Shown here in pieces: positions 1 to 7,734 of a DNA stretch of 64,000 bases. This stretch comes from Streptomyces sp. NBC_00569 (GTDB lineage: Bacteria > Actinomycetota > Actinomycetes > Streptomycetales > Streptomycetaceae). Position numbers and translations under genes: made by a program. The stretch spans positions 1,488,001 to 1,552,000 of the forward strand of contig NZ_CP107783.1 of the NCBI RefSeq assembly GCF_036345255.1. The letters are read 5' to 3'. The notes below the pieces were generated by a model, which saw only the letters and a list, made by a program, of their open reading frames with translations, was not told where the DNA came from and made no database searches. Positions within the stretch are counted from its first letter, which is position 1. Every line of letters starts with the position of its first letter.

Positions 1-110
1 TCGAGGACGAAGTACTGGATGTACCCGAAGACGGCGCCTTCGGGCTCTCCCGCCGCGCAGGCCACGAGGAGCCCCTTGTCCCGTTCGTCGCGGATCTCGA
101 TGTCGCTCAT
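1..110 (-). CDS. GNAT-family N-acetyltransferase, N-terminal fragment (cut by window start)
   Basis: Only the first 36 codons lie in the window. The frame opens with MSDIEIRDERDKG and continues into VFGYIQYFVLE, where a beta-strand pair typical of small YjdJ-type GNAT acyltransferases would lie. The start ATG (108-110) is preceded by GAGGAGA at good spacing. It follows panD on the same strand after 30 bp, so the two are probably cotranscribed. In several bacteria PanD maturation needs a GNAT-like PanM/PanZ protein, which makes the pairing suggestive, but the acetyl-CoA motif lies outside the window and this is inference only. Confidence 0.6.
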   Translation of the reverse strand, partial: MSDIEIRDERDKGLLVACAAGEPEGAVFGYIQYFVL

Positions 111-140
111 GGGGGTCTCCTCGCGTCTGCTGCGGGACGG

Positions 141-569
141 TCAGCCGCTGGTGGCCGCCACCGCCTGGGGGCTGCGCTCCGTGTCCCCGCCGGGAACCGG
201 CTCGGACGGGTCGGCGCCCAGGGCCACGATCCGGTTCTCCCGGTCCACGTGCACGACTTGGGGCCGCAGCGCACGCGCCTCGGCGTCGTCGACCTGAGCG
301 TAACTGATGATGATCACGAGGTCCCCGGGGTGCACGAGATGGGCCGCGGCCCCGTTGATCCCGATGACACCGCTCCCCCGCTCGCCCTCGATGACGTACG
401 TCTCCAGGCGGGCGCCGTTGTCGATGTCGACGATGTGGACGAGCTCGCCGGGCAGCAGATCGGCGGCGTCGAGGAGGTCACGGTCGATGGTGACGGACCC
501 GACGTAGTGCAGGTCGGCCTGGGTGACGGTGGCGCGATGGATTTTGGACTTGAACATGGTGCGCAGCAT
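141..569 (-). CDS. panD: Aspartate 1-decarboxylase precursor
   Basis: Pyruvoyl enzyme that converts L-aspartate to beta-alanine for pantothenate and CoA synthesis in the cytoplasm. The protein has 142 residues, slightly longer than the usual 120-135 because of a polar C-terminal tail. The self-cleavage site is visible as Tyr22-Val-Gly24-Ser25 in the conserved HYVGSVTID context; Ser25 becomes the pyruvoyl group. Lys9, Arg54 and Tyr58 of the active site are also in place. The start [21 protein letters not shown] aligns with characterised PanD proteins. It is followed on the same strand by a GNAT gene. Confidence 0.95.
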   Translation of the reverse strand: MLRTMFKSKIHRATVTQADLHYVGSVTIDRDLLDAADLLPGELVHIVDIDNGARLETYVIEGERGSGVIGINGAAAHLVHPGDLVIIISYAQVDDAEARALRPQVVHVDRENRIVALGADPSEPVPGGDTERSPQAVAATSG

Positions 570-706
570 TCAGCACTCCCGAAATTCGCTCCCTGCCCGC
601 TTTTTGCAGGTCAAAGGCGTTCCGCACTCTACACCGGCACGCGTCGGACTCGAAGGGTGTGAGGAGACATCGGGTCGCTCCGGGCTGATCGGAGGCTGAC
701 CTCAGA

Positions 707-1120
707 TCACGTGCTCCGGCCCCGCGCCCGGGCCAGCTGCTTCAGTTCGATGATGGTCGCGACGGCGTGCAGCCAGGCGGCCGCGGTGTCGTCGGCGGCG
801 ATCCCGCCCACCAGTTCGGTGCCGGCCTCCAGCCACTCCCGTACGAGGTCGGCCGCCTCCCGGCGGGGCAGGGGCTCGGGCAGCTCCGCGGCGCGGGCGA
901 GTCCGCCGGCGCGCACGGTGTCGGCGAGGAAGGCGACCGAGCGCGGCTCGGTGCCGAGGCGGTCGAGGATGACGGCCGCGGCCGCGGCTCCGTCGCCGAA
1001 CAGGGCGGTGCGCCGGGTGCCGGGCGCGGCGGTGAGGCCGTAACGCAGCAGGACGGTGATGTCGAGCTGTGCCAGCTCGTCGTCCGTGCGGTCCGGAGGG
1101 TACGGAGCGTCGTCGTTCAT
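707..1120 (-). CDS. Hypothetical protein, last gene of the WXG/papain-like/chagasin-like operon
   Basis: A 137-residue protein I do not recognise. The start chosen is the ATG at 1118-1120 (MNDDAPYPPDRTDDELAQLD); an upstream ATG at 1147 adds nine poorly supported residues. It appears all-helical and acidic, with no signal peptide or membrane segment, so it is predicted cytoplasmic. Its start lies 46 bp after the stop of the I42-like lipoprotein gene on the same strand, making it the fourth gene of that operon. By position it could be a chaperone or accessory factor for the exported peptidase, but nothing in the sequence proves this. Confidence 0.75.
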   Translation of the reverse strand: MNDDAPYPPDRTDDELAQLDITVLLRYGLTAAPGTRRTALFGDGAAAAAVILDRLGTEPRSVAFLADTVRAGGLARAAELPEPLPRREAADLVREWLEAGTELVGGIAADDTAAAWLHAVATIIELKQLARARGRST

Positions 1121-1166
1121 GGCGGGGCCTCGGGTGTCTCGTCTCATCTGACTGGTCCGCTGCGGC

Positions 1167-1718
1167 TCAGTTGACGGTGACGGTGTAGGTGATGCGCTCG
1201 GGGGGCTGGGAGGGGGTGGCCGCCCCCGTGGTCGGGGTGGCGGAAGGGCCGGTTGTCTCGGGGGGCAGGGTGGAGGTGTTGCCCTGGCAGGTGGTGAAAG
1301 TGCAGTGCAGCAGCGTGAACCGGGTGGTCCCCCTGCCCTTGGCCTCGAAGGTGAAGGTGTGCCGGTGGCCGGCGCCGGCCGCCGGCTCGTCGCCGGAGTC
1401 CGACCGGTCGCTCTGGCCGAGGCTGACCAGCACCGAGCCGTCGGGCTCGGGGTCGACGAGGTACCAGTACTCGCGCGTGGAGGCGTTCTGGTCGACGGTG
1501 AGTGTGAAGCGTTCGCCCGGCTCGGCGGTGATGCTGGTGTCCTTCACCGGGCGGCTCGTCGTGCGGCCCGTGGCGCCCGAGGGGTGGCTCGCGGTGCTCG
1601 TGGAACCGCCGTCAGGTTCGTCGGTGCCTGAGCCGCAGCCCGTAGCGAGAGCGAGGAGCGCGGTCGCCGCGATCACGGCACCGCCCCCGCTAGCGCGGAA
1701 GATAGACGCTGTACGCAT
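1167..1718 (-). CDS. Chagasin-like (I42 family) cysteine-protease inhibitor lipoprotein
   Basis: A 183-residue predicted lipoprotein with a positively charged start, a hydrophobic segment at 14-27 and lipobox ATG-Cys28. A Ser/Thr/Pro linker leads to a beta domain with hallmarks of chagasin/I42 inhibitors. GERFTLTVDQNASTREYW (68-85) matches the NPTTGYxW loop, and GAGHRHTFTFEAKGRGTTRF (115-134) matches the GxG loop and following strands. The third loop, RPW in chagasin, is replaced by a Cys139-Cys144 pair plus a Thr/Pro insert before the last strand RITYTVTV. The start at 1718 overlaps the upstream papain-like peptidase gene by 29 bp; an ATG at 1730 is an alternative. Family known: I42 proteins block papain-type enzymes. 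Inferred: it guards against the peptidase encoded next door. Confidence 0.75.
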   Translation of the reverse strand: MRTASIFRASGGGAVIAATALLALATGCGSGTDEPDGGSTSTASHPSGATGRTTSRPVKDTSITAEPGERFTLTVDQNASTREYWYLVDPEPDGSVLVSLGQSDRSDSGDEPAAGAGHRHTFTFEAKGRGTTRFTLLHCTFTTCQGNTSTLPPETTGPSATPTTGAATPSQPPERITYTVTVN

Positions 1719-3273
1719 CGGGGAGATCATTGCTGGAAGCCTTGCCCATGTGGCCATTGATGAAGTCGTCCTCGCTGACCCAGGTGGTCGTGCCCCAGGG
1801 GTTGTACACCTGGAGCATGTCACCCTCCTGGGCGATGATGGTCATGGCGTGGGCGCCGTCCTTGCCCGAGACGTCGACCGGGACCGGCCGTCCCTGAGCC
1901 ACCGAATTCTCGACCTGGGTGAGGACCGCCCTGCGGTCGTCGGCGCTGTTCAGGTCCTGGCGCTGGTAGTCAGTGCCTGTGGCGCTGCCGACGGCGGTGT
2001 CGTTGATCCGTTCCTGCCCCTCGGGCCCCATGCCGCCCCAGTTCTTGCCGCCGTCGCCTTCGGTGTGCAGCCGGTGCTGTTCGGCCACCAGGCGCTGCTT
2101 GAAGGCTTCGGGGTCGTCCTGCTGTCCGTCGGGGCCGCCGGTGAGGTCGAGCGCGTACATGGGGTCGACCATGGCGCGGGACGTGACGGTGGACGAGGCC
2201 ACGCAGGTGCCCTCGGAGCCGTCGCCGCCCTGGATCCACGACTGCCCGTCGAACGTCACGGAGTCCTTGTTGTTGTTCGCGCCGTCCGACGCCAGGCCCT
2301 CGTCGTCCATGCTGTCCTCGGCGGTGACCACCGGAGTGAGGTGCCGGCGCATCCAGTCGGGGTCCTTGCCGTGGATCTTGTCCTGGAACGTCCCTATCTC
2401 GGCGACGCTGTGGCCTGCGGCCAGGGCCTTCATCAGGTAGGCCCGCTCCTGCGGGCTGTCCGATTTCGCCAGCATCCGCTCCATGGCCGTCTCGTCGTCG
2501 AGGTTCAGCCGGTCCATACGCGTCGACGCGCGTGCCAGGTCGCCGGCCGTGAGAATCTCGTTCAGCTCGGTGTCGGCGCCCGCGACGCCGGTGTCCGCGA
2601 GCATCAGTTTGTCGACGGCGGTGAGTTCGCTGGTCTCCATCTTCCCGGCCCGCGCCTCGGCGGCCCACTTGTTCAGGTCCCGGGCCGCGACGCGGGTGGC
2701 CTCCTGCGCGTCGGAGACGGCTGCGTGCATCAGGTCGACCGCGTAGGAGCCGAAGTGAGCGGCGTTCTTGCGGTCCCACTCCTCCTCGTCGTTCTCGTGC
2801 AGGTCGTCGAAGAAGCCGTCCTTGCCGCCGAGCGTCTTCTTCTGCTCCAGCAGCTGTCCGCGGCCCTGCTCGTCCTTGCGCTGCGCGGCGCCGATCGCGT
2901 CGGCCAGCGTCAGCAGCACCGACGCGCAGCCCTGGAACGCCTCGCTCATCTGGGTCACGGACCGCCCGGCGGCGTTCACCACGTCGGAGGCGAGGACGCT
3001 CGTGTCGCCGACCCACACCTCCGGAAGACCCTTGCGGCCCACCCGGTCGACCTGGTCGAAGACACTGCCGACCTGGTCGAGCTGACCGCGGTAGAGACTT
3101 GCCAGTCCCTCCAGAACGCTCTGGTCGCCACCCGGTTCGGGCACCGAGAGGGCGTCGTCGATCAGGTCGAGGAGGTCGTTCTTGCTTCCGGCGCCGAGGA
3201 TCTTCTTGGACAGCCCGGCGAGCAACGCGAGGCGGAGGGAAGGGGAGTTGAGGGGGGAGGAGAAGAACGACAT
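1690..3273 (-). CDS. WXG-domain protein with C-terminal papain-like cysteine peptidase domain (putative type VII effector)
   Basis: A 527-residue protein with no Sec or Tat signal. The first part is helical and carries a WXG motif at Trp87-Val-Gly89 followed by an amphipathic helix, as in type VII secretion substrates. Residues 140-310 are helical and charged. The C-terminal domain (about 335-527) has a papain-fold catalytic pattern: Cys357 in GSEGTCVASS at the head of a helix, His475 in GAHAMTI and Asn491 in VYNPWG. The oxyanion Gln is not at the canonical -6 position (Asp351 is there); Gln348 is a candidate. The start has a Shine-Dalgarno overlapping the upstream stop, 11 bp away. The downstream gene encodes a chagasin-like inhibitor. 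Target and activity are unknown. Confidence 0.7.
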   Translation of the reverse strand: MSFFSSPLNSPSLRLALLAGLSKKILGAGSKNDLLDLIDDALSVPEPGGDQSVLEGLASLYRGQLDQVGSVFDQVDRVGRKGLPEVWVGDTSVLASDVVNAAGRSVTQMSEAFQGCASVLLTLADAIGAAQRKDEQGRGQLLEQKKTLGGKDGFFDDLHENDEEEWDRKNAAHFGSYAVDLMHAAVSDAQEATRVAARDLNKWAAEARAGKMETSELTAVDKLMLADTGVAGADTELNEILTAGDLARASTRMDRLNLDDETAMERMLAKSDSPQERAYLMKALAAGHSVAEIGTFQDKIHGKDPDWMRRHLTPVVTAEDSMDDEGLASDGANNNKDSVTFDGQSWIQGGDGSEGTCVASSTVTSRAMVDPMYALDLTGGPDGQQDDPEAFKQRLVAEQHRLHTEGDGGKNWGGMGPEGQERINDTAVGSATGTDYQRQDLNSADDRRAVLTQVENSVAQGRPVPVDVSGKDGAHAMTIIAQEGDMLQVYNPWGTTTWVSEDDFINGHMGKASSNDLPDAYSVYLPR

Positions 3274-3284
3274 CGGCCCGTCCC

Positions 3285-3656
3285 TCAGTAGCTCGACAGG
3301 GCAGAGGCGCGCCCGCCCTGCGTCGATGTGTCGGTGAGGCTGCTCGCGCCGCCGACGGGGACGCTGTCCGCGTGCGTCTTCACCAGGCCGTCGGTGCCGT
3401 GGTAGGTCTTCTTGGCCAACTGCACCTTGCCACCGAGCTCGTGCAACGCCGACGCCAGTGTCTTGGCCTCCGCCTCCCACGCCTTGGTGAACGCGTTGAG
3501 CGCCGATGCGGCGTCGTCGCCGCCGACATCGTCGTACGAGTAGGTCGTGCGGGACTTGACGGCCGAGCTGACGCCGTCCATGTCCGTGCCGGCGTCGTCG
3601 AGTTGCTGGGCCTGGCCGGTCATACCTGCCTTGACCTGGTATCCGTCCGAGCCCAC
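3285..3656 (-). CDS. WXG100/ESAT-6-like small protein
   Basis: A 123-residue helical protein. The GTG start at 3654-3656 has a strong GGGGGAG ribosome site. The size, the two-helix pattern and a Trp at residue 60 (FTKAWEAEAKTLASALHEL) fit Streptomyces WXG100-like proteins, although a strict W-x-G turn is missing. A YxxxD motif, the general type VII export signal, is present at Tyr85-Asp89 in KKTYHGTD. It is the first gene of the operon and ends 11 bp before the WXG-peptidase. It is therefore likely the dimer partner or targeting factor for that peptidase. No ESX core genes (EccC, EccD) occur in this window, so any secretion machine is encoded elsewhere. Confidence 0.65.
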   Translation of the reverse strand: MGSDGYQVKAGMTGQAQQLDDAGTDMDGVSSAVKSRTTYSYDDVGGDDAASALNAFTKAWEAEAKTLASALHELGGKVQLAKKTYHGTDGLVKTHADSVPVGGASSLTDTSTQGGRASALSSY

Positions 3657-3909
3657 CGCGTCTCCCCCGTATGCATTCGATCGCGACCGCGGGCAGGCTA
3701 ACACGCACTGTTTATATGAAGGTTCACGCGTCGTCCGCCACGCACACCTCCTCCACATCACCCTCCCCACGGCACACCTGGGCGCTCATCCCGGCCCGGG
3801 CGAGGGCGCGGAACAGTGTGTCCCAGCGGGATGGTCGGGCTCACCGCACAGGCGTCGGGCCGGCATCACGGAGGGGACTGCGGACTCCCGGCCGGGCCAG
3901 GGATCGGGC

Positions 3910-6336
3910 TCACGGCTCCGCGAACAGGTCCGGTGGTACTTCCTGCCCCAGCCCGATCTCGGCCCAGATCGTCTTGGCCTGGCGGTCGTAGCGCGTGCCC
4001 CACATGGCGGTCAGTTGTGCCACCAGGAAGAGGCCCCGCCCTCCTTCGTCCTCGTCGCCGGCGTGGCGGAGATTCGGGGAGGTGTGTCCCGCGTCCGACA
4101 CCTCGCAGATCAGTGTGCGGTCGACGTCCCGAAGCAGGCGCAGGGAGACAGGGGGGCGGCCGTATCGGACGGCGTTGGTGACGAGTTCGCTCACGACCAG
4201 TTCCGAGACGAACGCGGCATCGTCCAGCCCCCAGTCCTCCAGCTTCTCCCGGACGAGTGCGCGGACTCCGGCCACCTCGGCCGGGTCGGAGGCGACCTGC
4301 CAGGACGCCACGCTGTCCTTGGGGAAGGCGTGGACGCGCACCAGCAGCAGCGCGGCATCGTCCTCGGCGGATCCCGGGGCGCACAGGGAGACGATCTCGT
4401 CGCACGCTTTCTGTAGGGATCCGGCCGAGGCGTCCAGGGCGCCGCACAGGTCCGCCACTCCCTCGTCCACGTCCCGGCCGCGCGCCTTGACGATCCCGTC
4501 GGTGAACAGGGCGAGCACAGTGCCCTCGGCGAACTCGAGCTCCACGCTCTCGAAAGGCAGCCCGCCGACGCCCAGCGGGGGACCTGTGGGCAGGTGGAGC
4601 GGTCCAGCCCGCCCGGTGTCTGTCCCACGGCCGGTGGCGACCGGCGGGAGGTGGCCCGCGCTGGCCATGGCGCAGGTGCGGGAGGTGGGGTCGTACACGG
4701 CGTACAGGCAGGTCGCCCCGAGCGCCCTGTCCGTCCCCTCGTCGCCCGGCGTCCGGTGTATTCCGACGCGTGCCTGACCCACCAAGTCGTCAAGCCGGGT
4801 GAGGAGTTCGTCCGGGGGCAGGTCCAGGGCGGCCAGTGCCCGCACGCTCGTGCGCAGTCGTCCCATGGTGGCGGCGGCGTCCACCCCGTGCCCCACCACG
4901 TCACCGACCACCAGCCCGACGCGGGCACCCGACAGCGGAATCACGTCGTACCAGTCGCCCCCGACTCCGAGAGGACCGGTGGTGGGAATGTAGCGGTGCG
5001 CGAACTCGACGCCACTCGGTTGCGGTAGTTCTCGCGGGAGGAGGTCGCGCTGCAGTTTCAACGCCGTGGCGTGCTCGCGGACGTAGCGGCGAGCGTTGTC
5101 CACGCACACCGCGGTGCGCGACGCCAGTTCTTCGGCGACTGCGCGGTCCTCCTGGGTGAAGGGCGCACGAGGAGGCTCCCGCCGAAGGGTGACCGCGCCG
5201 AGCGTGGTGCCGCCCAGGAGCAGGGGCACGGCCAGCAGGCGTTGGCTCGCGGTCGTCGGCCGACTGCCGATGACACCCAGCAGCGCATCACCTTGCATGA
5301 CGGAGGGGTCGCTCCTGGTGCGCTCCGCCATGAGCCGTAGCCCCTTCGGTGCACCGGAGGCCGAGGACGGGGCCTCATCTCCGGCCAGGACCGACTCCGC
5401 GACCTCGATGCGAACCGAGTCGGCGAGGTCCGGAACCACGAGCTCCGCGACCTCTTCCGCCGTCTGCCCGACGTCGAGGGTGGTACCGATCCCGCTGGCT
5501 CGGCTGAGCAGCGCCAGGCGAGCCCGTGCCTCGTAACGATCGGTGATGTCGACGGACGCCTCGCAGACACCCAGGGGGTGGCCCGCGTCGTCCTGAAGGC
5601 GGAAGTACGAGCACGAGTAGACCCGGTGGTACTCGCAGGTGGCGGGAGTGGGCCCGCGCCAATGGACGTCGAGTACGGCTTCGCCGGTGCGCAGCACTTC
5701 CTCCAGTACCTCCTCCATCTCGTGGTAACCCGGAGGGGACAGGATGCTGCCGTGCGGATAGAGCACCCTGTTGGCCCGGCCCTCCCATTCACCGGCGTGC
5801 CAGCCCATGACCTGCTGCACGACGTCGTTGGTCCAATTGAGGTGGGCGTCGGGGCCGTAGACGCTGAGCCCCACAGGAGCCTGCGTGAAGAGCCCGGACA
5901 GCATCGACTGGTCGGTCACCCACTCCTGGTAGCGGTCGCTCGCCGCCGCCATCACGACCCAGGCGGGGCTCCCCCGGTCCTGCTCCACGGGGAAGACGCG
6001 CAGGACCGTCTCCACCAGCGCCCCGTCCGGGCGTCGGACGGTACGCCTCTCGGTCCGGGCGCCCGCGAGGGCCGCAGCCCCCGCCGTCCCGAAGCCTTGC
6101 AGCGTGTCACCCCGGGCCCGGACATCTCGCAGAACCTCGCTCGCCGAGCGGCCGAGCACGTCTCGGGTTTCGGCACCGTAGAGGTTTTGGGCCCCAGGGC
6201 TCCAGCCAGTCACTCTCCCCTGCGCATCCAGCACGATCATTGCTGCTGTGGTCGTGTCGAAAGGGTTCTGATGACCGGTTTCGCATGATGCGTGCATCGT
6301 GGCCATGCGACCTGCCCAGTACCGGAATGTCTGCAT
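3910..6336 (-). CDS. PAS/GAF-containing SpoIIE-family PP2C phosphatase with C-terminal anti-sigma-type ATPase domain
   Basis: A large cytoplasmic regulator of 808 residues. In order: a PAS domain (about 25-140), a second PAS with a PAC tail (150-270), GAF (280-430), a SpoIIE/PP2C phosphatase (440-655) with GGDWYD, VVGDVVGHGVDA and LFTDGIVKARG metal-site motifs, and a HATPase of the SpoIIAB/RsbW type (about 670-800) with N-box ELVTNAVRYG, DAG and EGGRGL. Such proteins in Streptomyces act as partner-switching switches that dephosphorylate anti-sigma antagonists and may also phosphorylate them. The start is uncertain: ATG codons at 6336, 6306 and 6297 are possible, and 6306 has the best ribosome site (GCAGGTCGC). 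No sigma or antagonist genes are adjacent. Confidence 0.88.
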   Translation of the reverse strand: MQTFRYWAGRMATMHASCETGHQNPFDTTTAAMIVLDAQGRVTGWSPGAQNLYGAETRDVLGRSASEVLRDVRARGDTLQGFGTAGAAALAGARTERRTVRRPDGALVETVLRVFPVEQDRGSPAWVVMAAASDRYQEWVTDQSMLSGLFTQAPVGLSVYGPDAHLNWTNDVVQQVMGWHAGEWEGRANRVLYPHGSILSPPGYHEMEEVLEEVLRTGEAVLDVHWRGPTPATCEYHRVYSCSYFRLQDDAGHPLGVCEASVDITDRYEARARLALLSRASGIGTTLDVGQTAEEVAELVVPDLADSVRIEVAESVLAGDEAPSSASGAPKGLRLMAERTRSDPSVMQGDALLGVIGSRPTTASQRLLAVPLLLGGTTLGAVTLRREPPRAPFTQEDRAVAEELASRTAVCVDNARRYVREHATALKLQRDLLPRELPQPSGVEFAHRYIPTTGPLGVGGDWYDVIPLSGARVGLVVGDVVGHGVDAAATMGRLRTSVRALAALDLPPDELLTRLDDLVGQARVGIHRTPGDEGTDRALGATCLYAVYDPTSRTCAMASAGHLPPVATGRGTDTGRAGPLHLPTGPPLGVGGLPFESVELEFAEGTVLALFTDGIVKARGRDVDEGVADLCGALDASAGSLQKACDEIVSLCAPGSAEDDAALLLVRVHAFPKDSVASWQVASDPAEVAGVRALVREKLEDWGLDDAAFVSELVVSELVTNAVRYGRPPVSLRLLRDVDRTLICEVSDAGHTSPNLRHAGDEDEGGRGLFLVAQLTAMWGTRYDRQAKTIWAEIGLGQEVPPDLFAEP

Positions 6337-6672
6337 TCAAGGCTACGCCTGGGGCCCCGCGGCACATCTTGGCCACAGGCCACGGTGCCGGGATCCGGCC
6401 TCCGGACCCGAGGCGTGGCCGACGTGGCCCGCCATGCGTCCGGGCCTTCGGCGGCCTCGGCGTCGGCTTGGCTCGCGAGCTCAGCGCGCACAGTGCGCCG
6501 GGACGGGTCGAGGCGGTCTTCCGCGACAGCAAGATCGGCGAGATCGGCGGGGTCCATGAGGGAACCGACGAGATCCGAAGTGGATCACGGCCCGGAACAT
6601 CTGCGGCACGTAGATCACCGGATGAGCGTGGCATCCAGCGCCTTGCCCACGGCACGGGTAAGAACGCGGGCG
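6337..6672. other. Intergenic stretch without an intact gene
   Basis: 336 bp between two minus-strand genes. Several frames are open on both strands but none has a convincing start, ribosome site or recognisable domain. On the minus strand, short protein-like snippets (VIYVPQMFRAVIHFG, and LADLAVAEDRLDPSRR) are separated by stops and a frame change. This could be a decayed gene, but I cannot name the family. Confidence 0.4.
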
Positions 6673-7638
6673 TCAGCCCGTCGTCAGGGCGAAGACGAGG
6701 ACGGTCAGGGCCCAGCACAGGACCACGAGCGCCGCGCCCGCCACGTCGACGCGGACGGTGCGGGTCCGGCCGGGCCGGAGCCAGAAGGCGAGGGCGCGGT
6801 TCACGAGGGGCATGAGCAGCCAGCTCAGAATGCTGACGCTCAGTATGTTGCTGAAGAACAGGCCGAGGTATCCGGGGATGCCCAGGACCTGGAATTCATG
6901 ACCGACGGTCAGATTCAGCACCATGACGGTGGGATAGAGCGCGAGCACGACCGTCATGGACTGTTTCCAGTTGGGCGGGACCTCCTCGCCCTCGTCCGAG
7001 CCGAACCGGAACCAGCCGCCGAACGCCGTCCCCACCTTGCGGACGTCATAGGACGCGAAGTATTCGCGCCCCTCCTTCAGCAGGTGCTCCCTGCGGCTGG
7101 AGTCCAGCCAGGCATCGAGATGTTCACGGGTGTCGTACCGGAAAACGACCACCCAATGATCCTGGATTCCTTCGACGGGCCGGAAGAATTCGGTTCCCAT
7201 GAAGCCCGGGAACTTCTCCTGCTCTTTGAGGACCTTGTCCTGCCAGTGCTCGAATTCCTTTGCCCTGCCCGGCCGTACGTCGTGCGAGATGACGGCCGTG
7301 ACCCCCGCCACCCGGTCGGGCTCGTCGATGCGGCCGCCGGCGAGGACCTCCTGCGTGGGGGCACCGTCCAGCAGCTCACGGCCTTCTGCCAGCAGCTCCC
7401 GGCGCGCGGTCGAGTCCAGCCACGCGCTGAGCTGATCCGTGCCGGCGAAGCGGAACACCACGACCCATTCATGGTCCTCGCCCGAGCCGGGGGGATAGGT
7501 CTCCGTCCCCTCGAATCCGTCGAAGTCCCGAACGGCCCGGTTCACCTTTTCCTGCCAGCGGTCGTACTCCTCGTCGAAGCCTTCCCGTACCTTCTGGGAG
7601 GTCACGACGGTAGCGGTGCCGCTTGCACGGATACCCAT
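6673..7638 (-). CDS. Membrane protein with two antibiotic-biosynthesis-monooxygenase (ABM) domains
   Basis: 321 residues. Two tandem ferredoxin-like ABM domains occupy about 8-100 and 112-205; each carries the HEWVVVFRF / DHWVVVFRY strand and the LDAWLDS helix, so they arose by duplication. Three hydrophobic segments follow (about 228-245, 258-285, 299-319), anchoring the protein in the membrane with the ABM part cytoplasmic. ABM folds include cofactor-free monooxygenases and haem-degrading enzymes, but the substrate here is unknown. A TAGACT -10-like hexamer (7646-7651) sits seven bases before the ATG, and no ribosome site is visible, which would fit a leaderless transcript. It is divergent from the molybdoenzyme genes. 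Confidence 0.8.
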   Translation of the reverse strand: MGIRASGTATVVTSQKVREGFDEEYDRWQEKVNRAVRDFDGFEGTETYPPGSGEDHEWVVVFRFAGTDQLSAWLDSTARRELLAEGRELLDGAPTQEVLAGGRIDEPDRVAGVTAVISHDVRPGRAKEFEHWQDKVLKEQEKFPGFMGTEFFRPVEGIQDHWVVVFRYDTREHLDAWLDSSRREHLLKEGREYFASYDVRKVGTAFGGWFRFGSDEGEEVPPNWKQSMTVVLALYPTVMVLNLTVGHEFQVLGIPGYLGLFFSNILSVSILSWLLMPLVNRALAFWLRPGRTRTVRVDVAGAALVVLCWALTVLVFALTTG

Positions 7639-7734
7639 ACGGCGTAGTCTAGTTCACAGGAATTCAAACGACACTTGATCCACGATGCCCGGGGAATATC
7701 CGTCGCACGGCTGTCGCGCGAGAGATCAGTCTCC

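Noticed and set aside
1189..3291. A 700-codon open frame on the plus strand
   Set aside because: It is antisense to the peptidase, inhibitor and related genes; its product is a low-complexity Val/Gly/Arg/Asp-rich translation, as expected from GC-rich codon bias.
6237..6718. Minus-strand frames (for example from 6557) looking like part of a small protein
   Set aside because: Short protein-like stretches are split by stops and frame changes, with no ribosome site; at most a decayed gene, described as intergenic.
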